Source of the DNA: Candidatus Aminicenantota bacterium
GTDB taxonomy: Bacteria; Acidobacteriota; Aminicenantia; UBA2199
Reading direction: 5' to 3'
DNA length: 5,798 bases
Assembly (NCBI GenBank): GCA_030671465.1
Contig: DAOVIP010000141.1
Coordinates: 1-5,798, forward strand
Both the position numbers and the translations under genes were made by a program. Each line of letters opens with the position of its first letter. The first letter of the stretch is position 1. This document shows positions 1 through 5,798 of the stretch, piece after piece. The notes beneath the pieces are model-generated. The model had not been told where the DNA came from. It ran no database searches and saw nothing but the letters and a program-made list of their open reading frames with translations.

Positions 1-801
1 ACTGACCGGAAAGATCCCCCCACCCAGGGCCTTGCCCATAATAATAATATCCGGTTCAATTTGATCATATTGATAGCAAAACATTTTGCCGACTCTGCCA
101 AATCCGGTTTGAATCTCGTCCACAGCCAGCAGTATATTATGAGCCCTGGCAATATCAAATAAACCTTTGACATAGCCGTCATCCGGAACATTAACGCCAG
201 CTTCTCCTTGAATCGGTTCTACCAGAATTCCCACGGTGTTTTCATTTACGGCAGCGCTAACCGCATTCAGATCATTATAAGGAACCACCTTGAAGCCGGG
301 TGTAAACGGACCATAACCTTCATAGGCCAGCGGATCGGTTGAAAAGGAAACAATGGTGGTGGTTCGTCCATGAAAATTTTCTTCAAACACAATGATTTCC
401 GCTTTATCCCGGGCTACTCCCTTGATAGTATAACCCCATTTTCTCATGGTCTTGATAGCCGTTTCCACAGCTTCGGCTCCGGTGTTCATGGGCAATACCA
501 TCTGTTTTCCGGTAAAATCTGCCAGTTTTTTGGCAAAAATAGGCCACTGGTCATTGTAGAACGCCCGGGAAGTCAGGGTGAGCACATCGGCCTGATCTTT
601 GAGTGCTTTCACTATGGCCGGGTGGCAATGTCCCAGGTTGACTGCCGAATAGGCAGAAAGCATATCAATATATCGCCTGCCTTCGGGATCTTCAACCCAG
701 ATACCTTCGGCCTTTGAGATGACAACTTCCAGCGGATGATAGTTATGGGCACCATATTTTTGTTCCATTTCAATCAATTCTGTTGAATCATACGGATTCA
801 T
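1..801 (-). CDS. rocD: Ornithine aminotransferase (ornithine--oxo-acid transaminase), C-terminus beyond the window edge
   Basis: This is a PLP-dependent class III (fold type I) aminotransferase that converts L-ornithine and 2-oxoglutarate to glutamate 5-semialdehyde and glutamate in the cytosol, linking arginine/ornithine and proline metabolism. The window holds 267 N-terminal residues of roughly 400 usual for the family. OAT-specific features are the KYGAHNYHPL motif (residues 15-24), which separates it from acetylornithine aminotransferases, then LSAYSAVN (48-55) and GHCHP (57-61), LTLTSRAFYN (74-83), MNTGAEAVETA (105-115), NFHGRT (142-147), EPIQGEAG (195-202), DEIQTGFGR (228-236) and GKALGGG (256-262). 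By alignment from memory to human OAT, Tyr21, Arg146, Glu200, Asp228, Gln231 and the Schiff-base Lys257 match Tyr55, Arg180, Glu235, Asp263, Gln266 and Lys292, so it looks catalytically intact. The ATG ending at 801 is chosen because GAGGTG lies 4 nt upstream. It is transcribed divergently from the genes to its right. Confidence 0.95.
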   Translation of the reverse strand, partial: MNPYDSTELIEMEQKYGAHNYHPLEVVISKAEGIWVEDPEGRRYIDMLSAYSAVNLGHCHPAIVKALKDQADVLTLTSRAFYNDQWPIFAKKLADFTGKQMVLPMNTGAEAVETAIKTMRKWGYTIKGVARDKAEIIVFEENFHGRTTTIVSFSTDPLAYEGYGPFTPGFKVVPYNDLNAVSAAVNENTVGILVEPIQGEAGVNVPDDGYVKGLFDIARAHNILLAVDEIQTGFGRVGKMFCYQYDQIEPDIIIMGKALGGGIFPVS

Positions 802-805
802 GATT

Positions 806-811
806 CACCTC
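806..811 (-). promoter_or_regulatory. Ribosome binding site of rocD
   Basis: On the minus strand GAGGTG stands 4 nt before the ATG of the ornithine aminotransferase gene. It fixes the start over the internal Met12, which has no comparable purine run before it. Confidence 0.75.
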
Positions 812-847
812 ATTATGATTATATCATTATTTAAAAATTGATCCTCT

Positions 848-875
848 ATTTTATCAGTTTTATAATTTTCGTCAA
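848..875 (-). promoter_or_regulatory. Putative sigma-70-type promoter of rocD
   Basis: On the minus strand TTGACG (870-875) and TAAAAT (848-853) are separated by 16 bp, a good vegetative-type match. Transcription would begin near 841, giving a leader of about 40 nt before the rocD start. This is judged by eye only. A second TATAAT at 818-823 has no convincing -35 partner. Confidence 0.5.
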
Positions 876-1039
876 CCTGCTTTCCCGATTTTCACATAAA
901 ATCCGCTTCGATCCGTGGTATCATCCTGAAAACAACCCTAAATTTTACTTTTTTTAATCCCTTACTGTTTAAATTCACTTGAATTTTTTTCCACTGAAGT
1001 CCTCTCTATAGCTTATTTTTGCAGGATTCTTTAAAAAAA

Positions 1040-1067
1040 TTGATATTACCAGGTGTGGCTTTATAAC
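1040..1067 (+). promoter_or_regulatory. Putative promoter of the Ig/secretin/large-protein operon
   Basis: TTGATA (1040-1045) and TATAAC (1062-1067) are separated by 16 bp, a plausible sigma-70-type pair. Transcription would start near 1074, leaving an untranslated leader of about 85 nt before the first ATG of the operon. In an AT-rich intergenic region such matches arise easily by chance, so confidence is moderate. Confidence 0.4.
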
Positions 1068-1083
1068 AAATAATAAAAAAAAT

Positions 1084-1101
1084 GACGGTGCAAATCCCGT
1101 C
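1084..1101 (+). other. Small hairpin in the operon leader
   Basis: GACGG (1084-1088) can pair with CCGTC (1097-1101) around an 8-nt loop, TGCAAATC. It lies just downstream of the predicted transcription start. The loop region faintly recalls riboswitch-like GCAAA segments, but no known riboswitch class can be assigned. Confidence 0.3.
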
Positions 1102-1123
1102 TCTATAGGATTTTTTCTAAAAA

Positions 1124-1161
1124 GGTAAAATTCCGGGCCTTGCTTTTACCCTTTCGGGAAT
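1124..1161 (+). other. Leader hairpin with an alternative pairing that reaches the start codon
   Basis: GGTAAAA (1124-1130) pairs perfectly with TTTTACC (1144-1150) around a 13-nt loop, and the flanking AAA/TTT could extend it past one bulge. A competing pairing joins ATTCC (1130-1134) to GGAAT (1157-1161). It shares A1130 with the first stem and would bury the first two bases of the ATG at 1160. No U-run follows, so it does not look like an intrinsic terminator. A regulatory role is inference. Confidence 0.3.
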
Positions 1162-1861
1162 GATAAACCTATGTTTTATAATGGGCAGAAAGGGAAGGAA
1201 AAACATTTTCAGAATTCTTTGCATATTTCTAGGCCTGGTTTTTTCTCAATACTGTGATGATCTGTCCTATGTGCCGGATGAAAATGCCGTCATTTATCTA
1301 ACCGCTGTTCCCAGCAGTATCGAACCCGGGCAAACCGCAACCATTATGGTAATGGGAGAAAAGGCAAGCGGTTACCCTCTGCCCGGGGGAACCGTTGTTT
1401 ATCTGTTTGCCAGCACCGGCCAGATTGAAAACGAAATAATCCTGTATGACGGTAAAGCCGAAGCCACCTATATTTCTGATTCTGAGTACAGTGGAGATGT
1501 CAATATAACCGCACACAGCGGTCAGGCTACCATCTCTCCTGAACAACTCATTATTACAGTAACAGAAGTTGTAGAACCTGACATTTCATATCTGTTTATT
1601 TCGGCTGACCCAATGGAATTACCCCAAAATGGAGGAAAATCAAACATAAAAGTACTTGCTGTTGATGAAGAAATGGAGCCTATTGCAGGTAAAAACATCT
1701 GGCTGGAGACTACAGCAGGAAGTCTTTCCGGGAATGGAATTTATACCACTAACAATAATGGTAATGTCGAAGTGACATTATCGACTGGCAAGACTGCAAC
1801 GGTAACTGTTAAATATAAGGAATTATCCTCTGGTGTTACGGTTACAGTGGAAGAAGAATGA
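1160..1861 (+). CDS. Exported protein with two invasin-type (Big_1-like) Ig domains, possible lipoprotein
   Basis: This 233-residue protein has a basic N-terminus (GRKGRKNIFR, 9-18), a hydrophobic core (19-28) and a single cysteine at 32 followed by two aspartates. That suggests a lipoprotein signal, but the lipobox (SQYC) is poor. Two beta-rich repeats follow, about 44-136 and 142-231. Each has the bacterial Ig-like group 1 pattern: L-x-A-x-P near the start, a proline/glycine-rich bend (PLPGGTVVYL; PIAGKNIWLE), a T-x-G turn, and in the second TTNNNGNVEVTL (196-207). Such domains usually act as rigid surface spacers or adhesion modules; no catalytic residues are visible. The start is uncertain: ATG 1160 has only GGGA directly before it, and Met8 (1181) has no clear ribosome site. 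The stop overlaps the secretin start (ATGA), so the two are probably translated together. The exact role is unknown. Confidence 0.8.
   Translation: MINLCFIMGRKGRKNIFRILCIFLGLVFSQYCDDLSYVPDENAVIYLTAVPSSIEPGQTATIMVMGEKASGYPLPGGTVVYLFASTGQIENEIILYDGKAEATYISDSEYSGDVNITAHSGQATISPEQLIITVTEVVEPDISYLFISADPMELPQNGGKSNIKVLAVDEEMEPIAGKNIWLETTAGSLSGNGIYTTNNNGNVEVTLSTGKTATVTVKYKELSSGVTVTVEEE
1849..1853 (+). promoter_or_regulatory. Ribosome binding site of the secretin gene
   Basis: GGAAG lies 4 nt before the ATG at 1858, inside the last codons of the Ig-domain gene. It supports ATG 1858 over the internal Met10 (1885), which has only a weak purine stretch upstream. Together with the ATGA overlap it points to translational coupling. 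Confidence 0.5.
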
Positions 1862-3561
1862 TAGATGAAAATACAAGAATAAAGATGTCTTTACAAAACA
1901 ATGTAAAATCAATTTTTATTTTATTATCAGTGTTTTTGATTATTCTGTTTAATGGCTGTGTGAAAAGTCATATTAAAACAGCTAAAGACTTGAGTAGTAA
2001 CAAGCATTATGAAGAAGCGCTCGGCCATTATCTAAAAGCATTAAAATCAAATCCGGAAAGTATAGAATTGAAAATTGATGTTGACCGTCTATTGAAAGAA
2101 GCATCGCAGTATTATTACTATCTGGGGATGGAACAGGAAAAAATGAGAAAACCCGAGATGGCAGTGTTTCTGTATCAAAAATCATTGGAGTTCGATCCGG
2201 CCAATAACAGCAGCCGCAAGGCTTTGTCTTTGCTCATCAATTTGGGAGATAATACCAAGAGTATTGACCAAATTAAAAAAGAGATGGAAATCAATGTTGG
2301 TTATCCCGAAGTGCTAAATGCAAAGGACCCAGTAGACCTTATATTCAAGCATAAGGTCAGCCTTATGAAGATATTCGAAGTGTTGGCCAAGACCGGAAAT
2401 GTAAACATTCTCTTTGATTCAGGGTTTAGGGATCGCAAAGTTACGTTTTCTCTAAAGCAGAGTTCTTTTCATAAAGCTCTGGAAAGATTATGTATGATGT
2501 TCAAATGTGACTTTTATATTTTGGATAATCAGAACATCATCATTACGCCGGACTCCGGAGACAGTCAGAAGAGATATAAGAGATTGATGATGAAGAATCT
2601 CTATTTTTCCAATGTTGAGGCTCAAGAAGCCAAACAAGTCATTGAATCTATCATCAGACCTGAAAAATTGATCGTAAATAAAAAAACCAATTCCTTAATT
2701 GTCACTGATTCAATCCAAAATATTGCTTTGATAGAAAAACTCTCACAATTTATTGATAAACGAGATGGTGAAGTGGAGATTGAAGTAGAGATTATGGAAG
2801 TTGACAGAAAGAAACTAAAAGAATATGGTACCGAGCTCTCTTCATACCAAATCGGTGCTGAAATCGATGGGTTCAGCGAGGGGAAGCGCCTGAATAACCT
2901 GTTTTATCTGGGTGCTGATGATATTATTCTGTCATTGCCCAAGGTGGTATGGAAATTTTTTTCATCCATTACCAATACCAAGATATTAGCACGACCCAGG
3001 ATTAGGGGATTGGATAGAGAGAAGATAGAAATAAGACTGGGCGAGAAGCGTCCGATATTGAGAACCACCTTTGTCCCGGTTTCTTCCGGAGGTCAGGATC
3101 AACAGCCTATCAGTGCTTATGATATGAAGGATGTCGGGATATTTATTACCATTACGCCAACGATACATCACAATCGTGAGGTCACCCTTGAACTGAATTT
3201 TGAACTTACTTATGTGACAGATCTTGGTGGAGCCTATATGCCACCTACACTGGGAAACCGGAAAATCTCTACCAAGTTACGTCTCATGGATGGTGAGACT
3301 GGAATTATTGCTGGACTGACACGGGGAAGCACAACAGAGGGATCTGATGGTATCCCGCTTTTAAGTTCTATTCCTATCCTGAAAGAGGTTTTTTCATCCC
3401 GAAGTAAAACCAAGGAGAGAACTGATATATTGATCAGCATTACCCCTCGCATACTAAGGATGCCTGAGATTACCCGGAGCGATCTGGAAGTTTATCTGAT
3501 CGGTACTCACCGAAAAGTCGAATTAAAAAAATGGAAAGGATCAAATAAAAATATAGAATAA
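1858..3561 (+). CDS. TPR-containing secretin lipoprotein (type II secretion / type IV pilus outer-membrane pore family)
   Basis: This 567-residue secretin family protein would form a multimeric gated channel in the outer membrane. A hydrophobic signal (18-32) ends in FNGC, giving a likely lipidated Cys34. Two TPR-like helical hairpins follow at about 39-68 and 85-121. An N0/STN-type domain (about 157-231) has the ILFDSGFRDRKVTFSL core, then one N1/Secretin_N repeat (about 244-300, with KKTNSLIVTDS). The secretin beta domain (about 305-533) includes ILARPRIRGLDREKIEIRLG, DVGIFITITPTI, the GIIAGL strand, and the family hallmark IPLLSSIPILKEVFSSR followed by TDILISITPRI. A basic tail of about 34 residues ends the protein. 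One N1 repeat instead of several is closer to PilQ-like or minimal secretins than to classic GspD. The ATG overlaps the preceding stop, and the large surface-protein gene follows 69 bp on. No inner-membrane assembly gene is in view, so its system cannot be named. Confidence 0.92.
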   Translation: MIDENTRIKMSLQNNVKSIFILLSVFLIILFNGCVKSHIKTAKDLSSNKHYEEALGHYLKALKSNPESIELKIDVDRLLKEASQYYYYLGMEQEKMRKPEMAVFLYQKSLEFDPANNSSRKALSLLINLGDNTKSIDQIKKEMEINVGYPEVLNAKDPVDLIFKHKVSLMKIFEVLAKTGNVNILFDSGFRDRKVTFSLKQSSFHKALERLCMMFKCDFYILDNQNIIITPDSGDSQKRYKRLMMKNLYFSNVEAQEAKQVIESIIRPEKLIVNKKTNSLIVTDSIQNIALIEKLSQFIDKRDGEVEIEVEIMEVDRKKLKEYGTELSSYQIGAEIDGFSEGKRLNNLFYLGADDIILSLPKVVWKFFSSITNTKILARPRIRGLDREKIEIRLGEKRPILRTTFVPVSSGGQDQQPISAYDMKDVGIFITITPTIHHNREVTLELNFELTYVTDLGGAYMPPTLGNRKISTKLRLMDGETGIIAGLTRGSTTEGSDGIPLLSSIPILKEVFSSRSKTKERTDILISITPRILRMPEITRSDLEVYLIGTHRKVELKKWKGSNKNIE

Positions 3562-3630
3562 TAAATTGAAACCAATGAAAATTAAAGCAGATCCAGTGGC
3601 GGTAGCCTGTAAAAAATTTGAGGAGGCAAC
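3562..3630 (+). other. Short intercistronic gap
   Basis: These 69 bp lie between the secretin stop and the next start. No terminator or new promoter is apparent, which supports co-transcription. The stretch carries the strong ribosome site of the next gene and a 20-codon open frame (3575-3637) that I do not call as a gene. Confidence 0.6.
3621..3626 (+). promoter_or_regulatory. Strong ribosome binding site of the large surface protein gene
   Basis: AGGAGG stands 4 nt before the ATG at 3631. It is the strongest Shine-Dalgarno match in the window and fixes the start of the large open frame that leaves the right edge. Confidence 0.85.
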
Positions 3631-5798
3631 ATGTTAAAAAACAGAACCGGAAAAATTATTCTGGGGGGAATTATAATAATTGCCCTGCTCCCGTTTCTAT
3701 TTGTTTTCAATCTGAACTCTAGAAAGAAACCAGAAATGGTTTTCCCAATGGAATTGATTGATGTGGCATATGATTCCTGCTTTTCCCCCAATGGAGACGG
3801 GATTAAGGATAAAATGAATTTAAGCGCTCATTTCAAAGGGAAACCCAATAAAAAGGTATATGCATTTTTATTTATAAAAACTAATGCTCAATTTATTCGT
3901 CTTCTTATTGGTTCAGCCCCTTTTTCACAATCAGGTGAAGCCACGATTAGCTTAACCTGGGATGGAGAAAACTGGAAAAAGCAGCTGGTTTCCGACGGAA
4001 CTTATCAATTAAGACTATATTATTTCAATTTCCCCTCGCTTTTCAATATGCACAAACACGGGGCTGACCGGGCCTTTAAAAAAGTACTCAAACAGTTAGA
4101 AAAAACACATAAACACCGGATTATAAAGAAATGGCAGGGAGAGGTGGTGGTGGATACGGTGGCTCCACAATTGATGATCACCACTCCAGAAGATAACATT
4201 GAAACCACCGAGACTGTCATCGAAACCACGGGAACGGTCGAAGGTGAAGATAAATTAACCATAAACAATGAAGAAATTCCACTCGAAAACAATGAATTTT
4301 CATTTACTTTAAACCTTGAGCCTGGTGAAAATACATTTACTTATATTCTGGAGGACTGTGCCGGAAACCGGGATACACAAACCCGAACCATCACCCGGAT
4401 TGTGGACCAGGCCCCACCGGTTATTACCATAAACAGCCCTGAGGATGGAACCGGCTATAAAGATCTCCCCATACACGTATCCGCATCCTATGAGGACAGT
4501 GGTTCAGGCATCAATCAAAACACTGTGAAAGTCAGCCTGAATGGCAGCGATATCACCTCGGGATTAACCATTTCAGATAGCGGGGTAAGCGGTGAGATTT
4601 CCAATGAGGAACTTTTAAAAGACGGAACCAATACCCTGGTTGTTGAGGTTTCCGACAATGCCGGTAACCCGGGGTCGGCATCGGTTTATTTCGATTATGA
4701 AAAGATACAGGAGGAGGATCAGACCATTATCTACGGCCGGGGATTTGAGGCTGGAACCCAGAGTCCCCTATCCGGTGCAATCATCACTTCATCCGGTAAA
4801 GAGAGCCAGACTAACAGTGAGGGTTACTGGAGTCTTGTTTTTGGAACTGGAGGTACTTATAAAATCAAGATAACCAAGGATGGATATACCGACGTATTCC
4901 GAAAAATATATCTGGAAACCGGCAAAGAGGGAGTTGTTGATGATGCCTACCTTACCCTGAAAGATACCAAGACCACCCCCATCGGACCTGATGGGGGTAC
5001 TCATTCCAATAGTGATGGAAGTGTTGAGGTAATCATTCCACAGGGTGCATTGAATGAAGTAAAAGATATCCAAACAACACGTCTTTCATCCTCCAAGGCA
5101 TTGCCCGGAGATTTAAATGAAACCGATAATCTTGAATATCCCATCAGTTTTTTATTTTGTGCTGACTTTGGCCCTGATGACATAACTTTCAACACACCTG
5201 TTACGATAAGAGTGCAAAACACCTGGGGGTTCGAGCCGGAATTTGAGATTCCCTATGCTTATTGGGATAAAGAACAGTATAAATGGGTTCCGGTCAATGG
5301 CATGGCCAAGGTGGATGCTCAAGGAGAATGGATCGAGGCTGAGGTTACCCATTTTACACCCTGGGATATTAATATGGCATCAGGAGTAGCTTATGGAGGA
5401 CCACCATCGTTTTCAACTAACGATGGAGATTGTCCGGTCTGTGAAATCGGTTCGACAGTTAACATACACAGCGGAACACTCATAAATAATTTTTCAGTTC
5501 CGGGAATGAAATTGAGAGGTGGAGATACCGGAATATCTTTTGTTTATAATTCCAAAACCTCATACCCATCCCAGTTTATCAGAATAATCAATTTTTATGA
5601 CCAAAATTTATTATTGACTCCTGATTATACGAGTTTTAAAATCGCATCACCTCTGGCAAGTGGTGGATCATCAGGAGCAGGTGTTGCTTACTTACCAAAA
5701 TTTTTCTTTCGTTCTCATCAGCAAAAATACGGATCAGCCAGTTTATTGATCAGAGGAGACTATCCGGGAGGAAGATTTGTTAAAACCGGGCATCAGGA
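3631..5798 (+). CDS. Large multidomain surface/Rhs-like protein, N-terminal part (runs off the right edge)
   Basis: The frame is open for 722 residues to the window end. A basic start and a hydrophobic stretch (about 8-27) form a signal anchor or signal peptide. Domains judged by eye are as follows. A FlgD/CHU_C-like Ig fold covers about 45-176, with FSPNGDGIKD (51-60), LTWDG (108-112) and SDGTYQLRLY (121-130). Two Ig-like domains lie at about 177-257 and 260-355, both with the terminal D-x-AGN signature (CAGNRD; DNAGNPG). A carboxypeptidase regulatory-like domain (about 367-445) has PLSGAIITSSG, TNSEGYWSL and YKIKITKDGY. A ZU5-like domain (about 449-577) has GPDGGTHSNSDGSVEVIIPQGAL at 452-474 in outline and ends in THFTPWDI. 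A segment from about 601 begins with CPVC, then VNIHSGTL, SVPGMKLRGG and ISFVYNS, resembling the head of Rhs/YD-repeat proteins. No YD repeats, Rhs core or toxin domain are in the window, so the Rhs call is inference. It is probably co-expressed with the upstream secretin and may be exported through it. Confidence 0.85.
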   Translation, partial: MLKNRTGKIILGGIIIIALLPFLFVFNLNSRKKPEMVFPMELIDVAYDSCFSPNGDGIKDKMNLSAHFKGKPNKKVYAFLFIKTNAQFIRLLIGSAPFSQSGEATISLTWDGENWKKQLVSDGTYQLRLYYFNFPSLFNMHKHGADRAFKKVLKQLEKTHKHRIIKKWQGEVVVDTVAPQLMITTPEDNIETTETVIETTGTVEGEDKLTINNEEIPLENNEFSFTLNLEPGENTFTYILEDCAGNRDTQTRTITRIVDQAPPVITINSPEDGTGYKDLPIHVSASYEDSGSGINQNTVKVSLNGSDITSGLTISDSGVSGEISNEELLKDGTNTLVVEVSDNAGNPGSASVYFDYEKIQEEDQTIIYGRGFEAGTQSPLSGAIITSSGKESQTNSEGYWSLVFGTGGTYKIKITKDGYTDVFRKIYLETGKEGVVDDAYLTLKDTKTTPIGPDGGTHSNSDGSVEVIIPQGALNEVKDIQTTRLSSSKALPGDLNETDNLEYPISFLFCADFGPDDITFNTPVTIRVQNTWGFEPEFEIPYAYWDKEQYKWVPVNGMAKVDAQGEWIEAEVTHFTPWDINMASGVAYGGPPSFSTNDGDCPVCEIGSTVNIHSGTLINNFSVPGMKLRGGDTGISFVYNSKTSYPSQFIRIINFYDQNLLLTPDYTSFKIASPLASGGSSGAGVAYLPKFFFRSHQQKYGSASLLIRGDYPGGRFVKTGHQ

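Larger units (their letters stand above)
802..1159. other. Divergent intergenic region, AT-rich, no gene seen
   Basis: This 358-bp stretch separates the start of rocD on the minus strand from the rightward operon. It is rich in A and T runs and frequent stops, and I see no credible coding sequence on either strand. It holds one promoter-like pair in each direction and two short hairpins near its right end, listed separately. Between about 876 and 1035 I recognise nothing specific: no clear operator palindrome, tRNA or repeat. Confidence 0.7.

Noticed and set aside
370..717. A 115-codon plus-strand open frame across the ornithine aminotransferase gene.
   Set aside because: It is antisense to a clearly conserved aminotransferase frame and its translation resembles no protein family I recognise.
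818..823. A perfect TATAAT on the minus strand just upstream of rocD.
   Set aside because: No acceptable -35 element lies 16-18 bp upstream, and transcription would begin on or next to the Shine-Dalgarno. The TTGACG/TAAAAT pair further upstream is the better candidate.
1081..1110. Segment CGGTGCAAATCCCG resembling part of a cobalamin riboswitch core, or the GCAAA elements of c-di-GMP-I (GEMM) riboswitches.
   Set aside because: The remaining conserved blocks are absent: no downstream CCGCAACTGT-type or B12-box sequence for cobalamin, and no tetraloop-receptor pair of stems for GEMM. The match is a short local similarity.
1121..1154. The GGTAAAA/TTTTACC stem as an intrinsic terminator or attenuator.
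   Set aside because: The stem is AT-rich and is followed by CTTTCGGG rather than a U-run, so it does not fit a Rho-independent terminator.
3575..3637. A 20-codon open frame between the secretin and the large protein, overlapping the latter's ATG by a few bases.
   Set aside because: It has no ribosome site of its own, its sequence is low in information, and its 3' part is simply the Shine-Dalgarno and start region of the next gene. A coupling leader peptide is possible but unsupported.
4640..4873. A 77-codon plus-strand frame inside the large surface protein gene.
   Set aside because: It lies in another frame of a well-supported Ig/carboxypeptidase-regulatory-like coding region and lacks a ribosome site. 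The Arg-rich translation is typical of a shifted frame.
1298..5352. Several minus-strand open frames of 60-94 codons opposite the three rightward genes.
   Set aside because: All are shadows of strongly supported plus-strand genes and show no recognisable motifs.

Overview
The window looks like part of a Gram-negative (diderm) bacterial chromosome of moderate to low GC. The diderm call rests on an outer-membrane secretin and probable lipoproteins. The organism cannot be named from the sequence. The style (TPR-fused secretin, Big_1-type Ig lipoprotein, very long Ig/Rhs-like surface protein) recalls environmental lineages such as Acidobacteriota/Aminicenantes, Calditrichota or deltaproteobacteria, but that is an impression and not a result.

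Layout. (1) Positions 1-801, minus strand: the N-terminal two thirds of an ornithine aminotransferase (rocD), cut by the left edge, with the expected active-site residues visible. (2) Positions 802-1159: an AT-rich divergent intergenic region with a promoter-like pair for rocD, a promoter-like pair for the rightward genes, and two small hairpins in the rightward leader. (3) Positions 1160-5798, plus strand: three closely packed genes that read as one operon. They encode a small exported protein with two invasin-type Ig domains, a TPR-N0-N1-secretin lipoprotein whose ATG overlaps the previous stop (ATGA), and, 69 bp further on, a large exported or anchored multidomain protein still open at the right edge. 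The visible part of the last protein contains a signal anchor, a FlgD/CHU_C-like 'SPNGDG' domain, two Ig-like domains, a carboxypeptidase-regulatory-like domain, a ZU5-like domain and a segment resembling the head of Rhs/YD-repeat proteins.

How the genes may work together (inference). The secretin sits beside an Ig-domain exported protein and a giant surface/Rhs-like protein, and no type II secretion or type IV pilus gene is visible in the window. One reading is a dedicated outer-membrane export module: the secretin is the pore, the small Ig protein is an accessory or surface partner, and the large protein is the cargo. The alternative is that the secretin serves a housekeeping T2SS/T4P encoded elsewhere and the linkage is incidental. 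rocD is a metabolic gene transcribed away from this operon and is probably unrelated to it.
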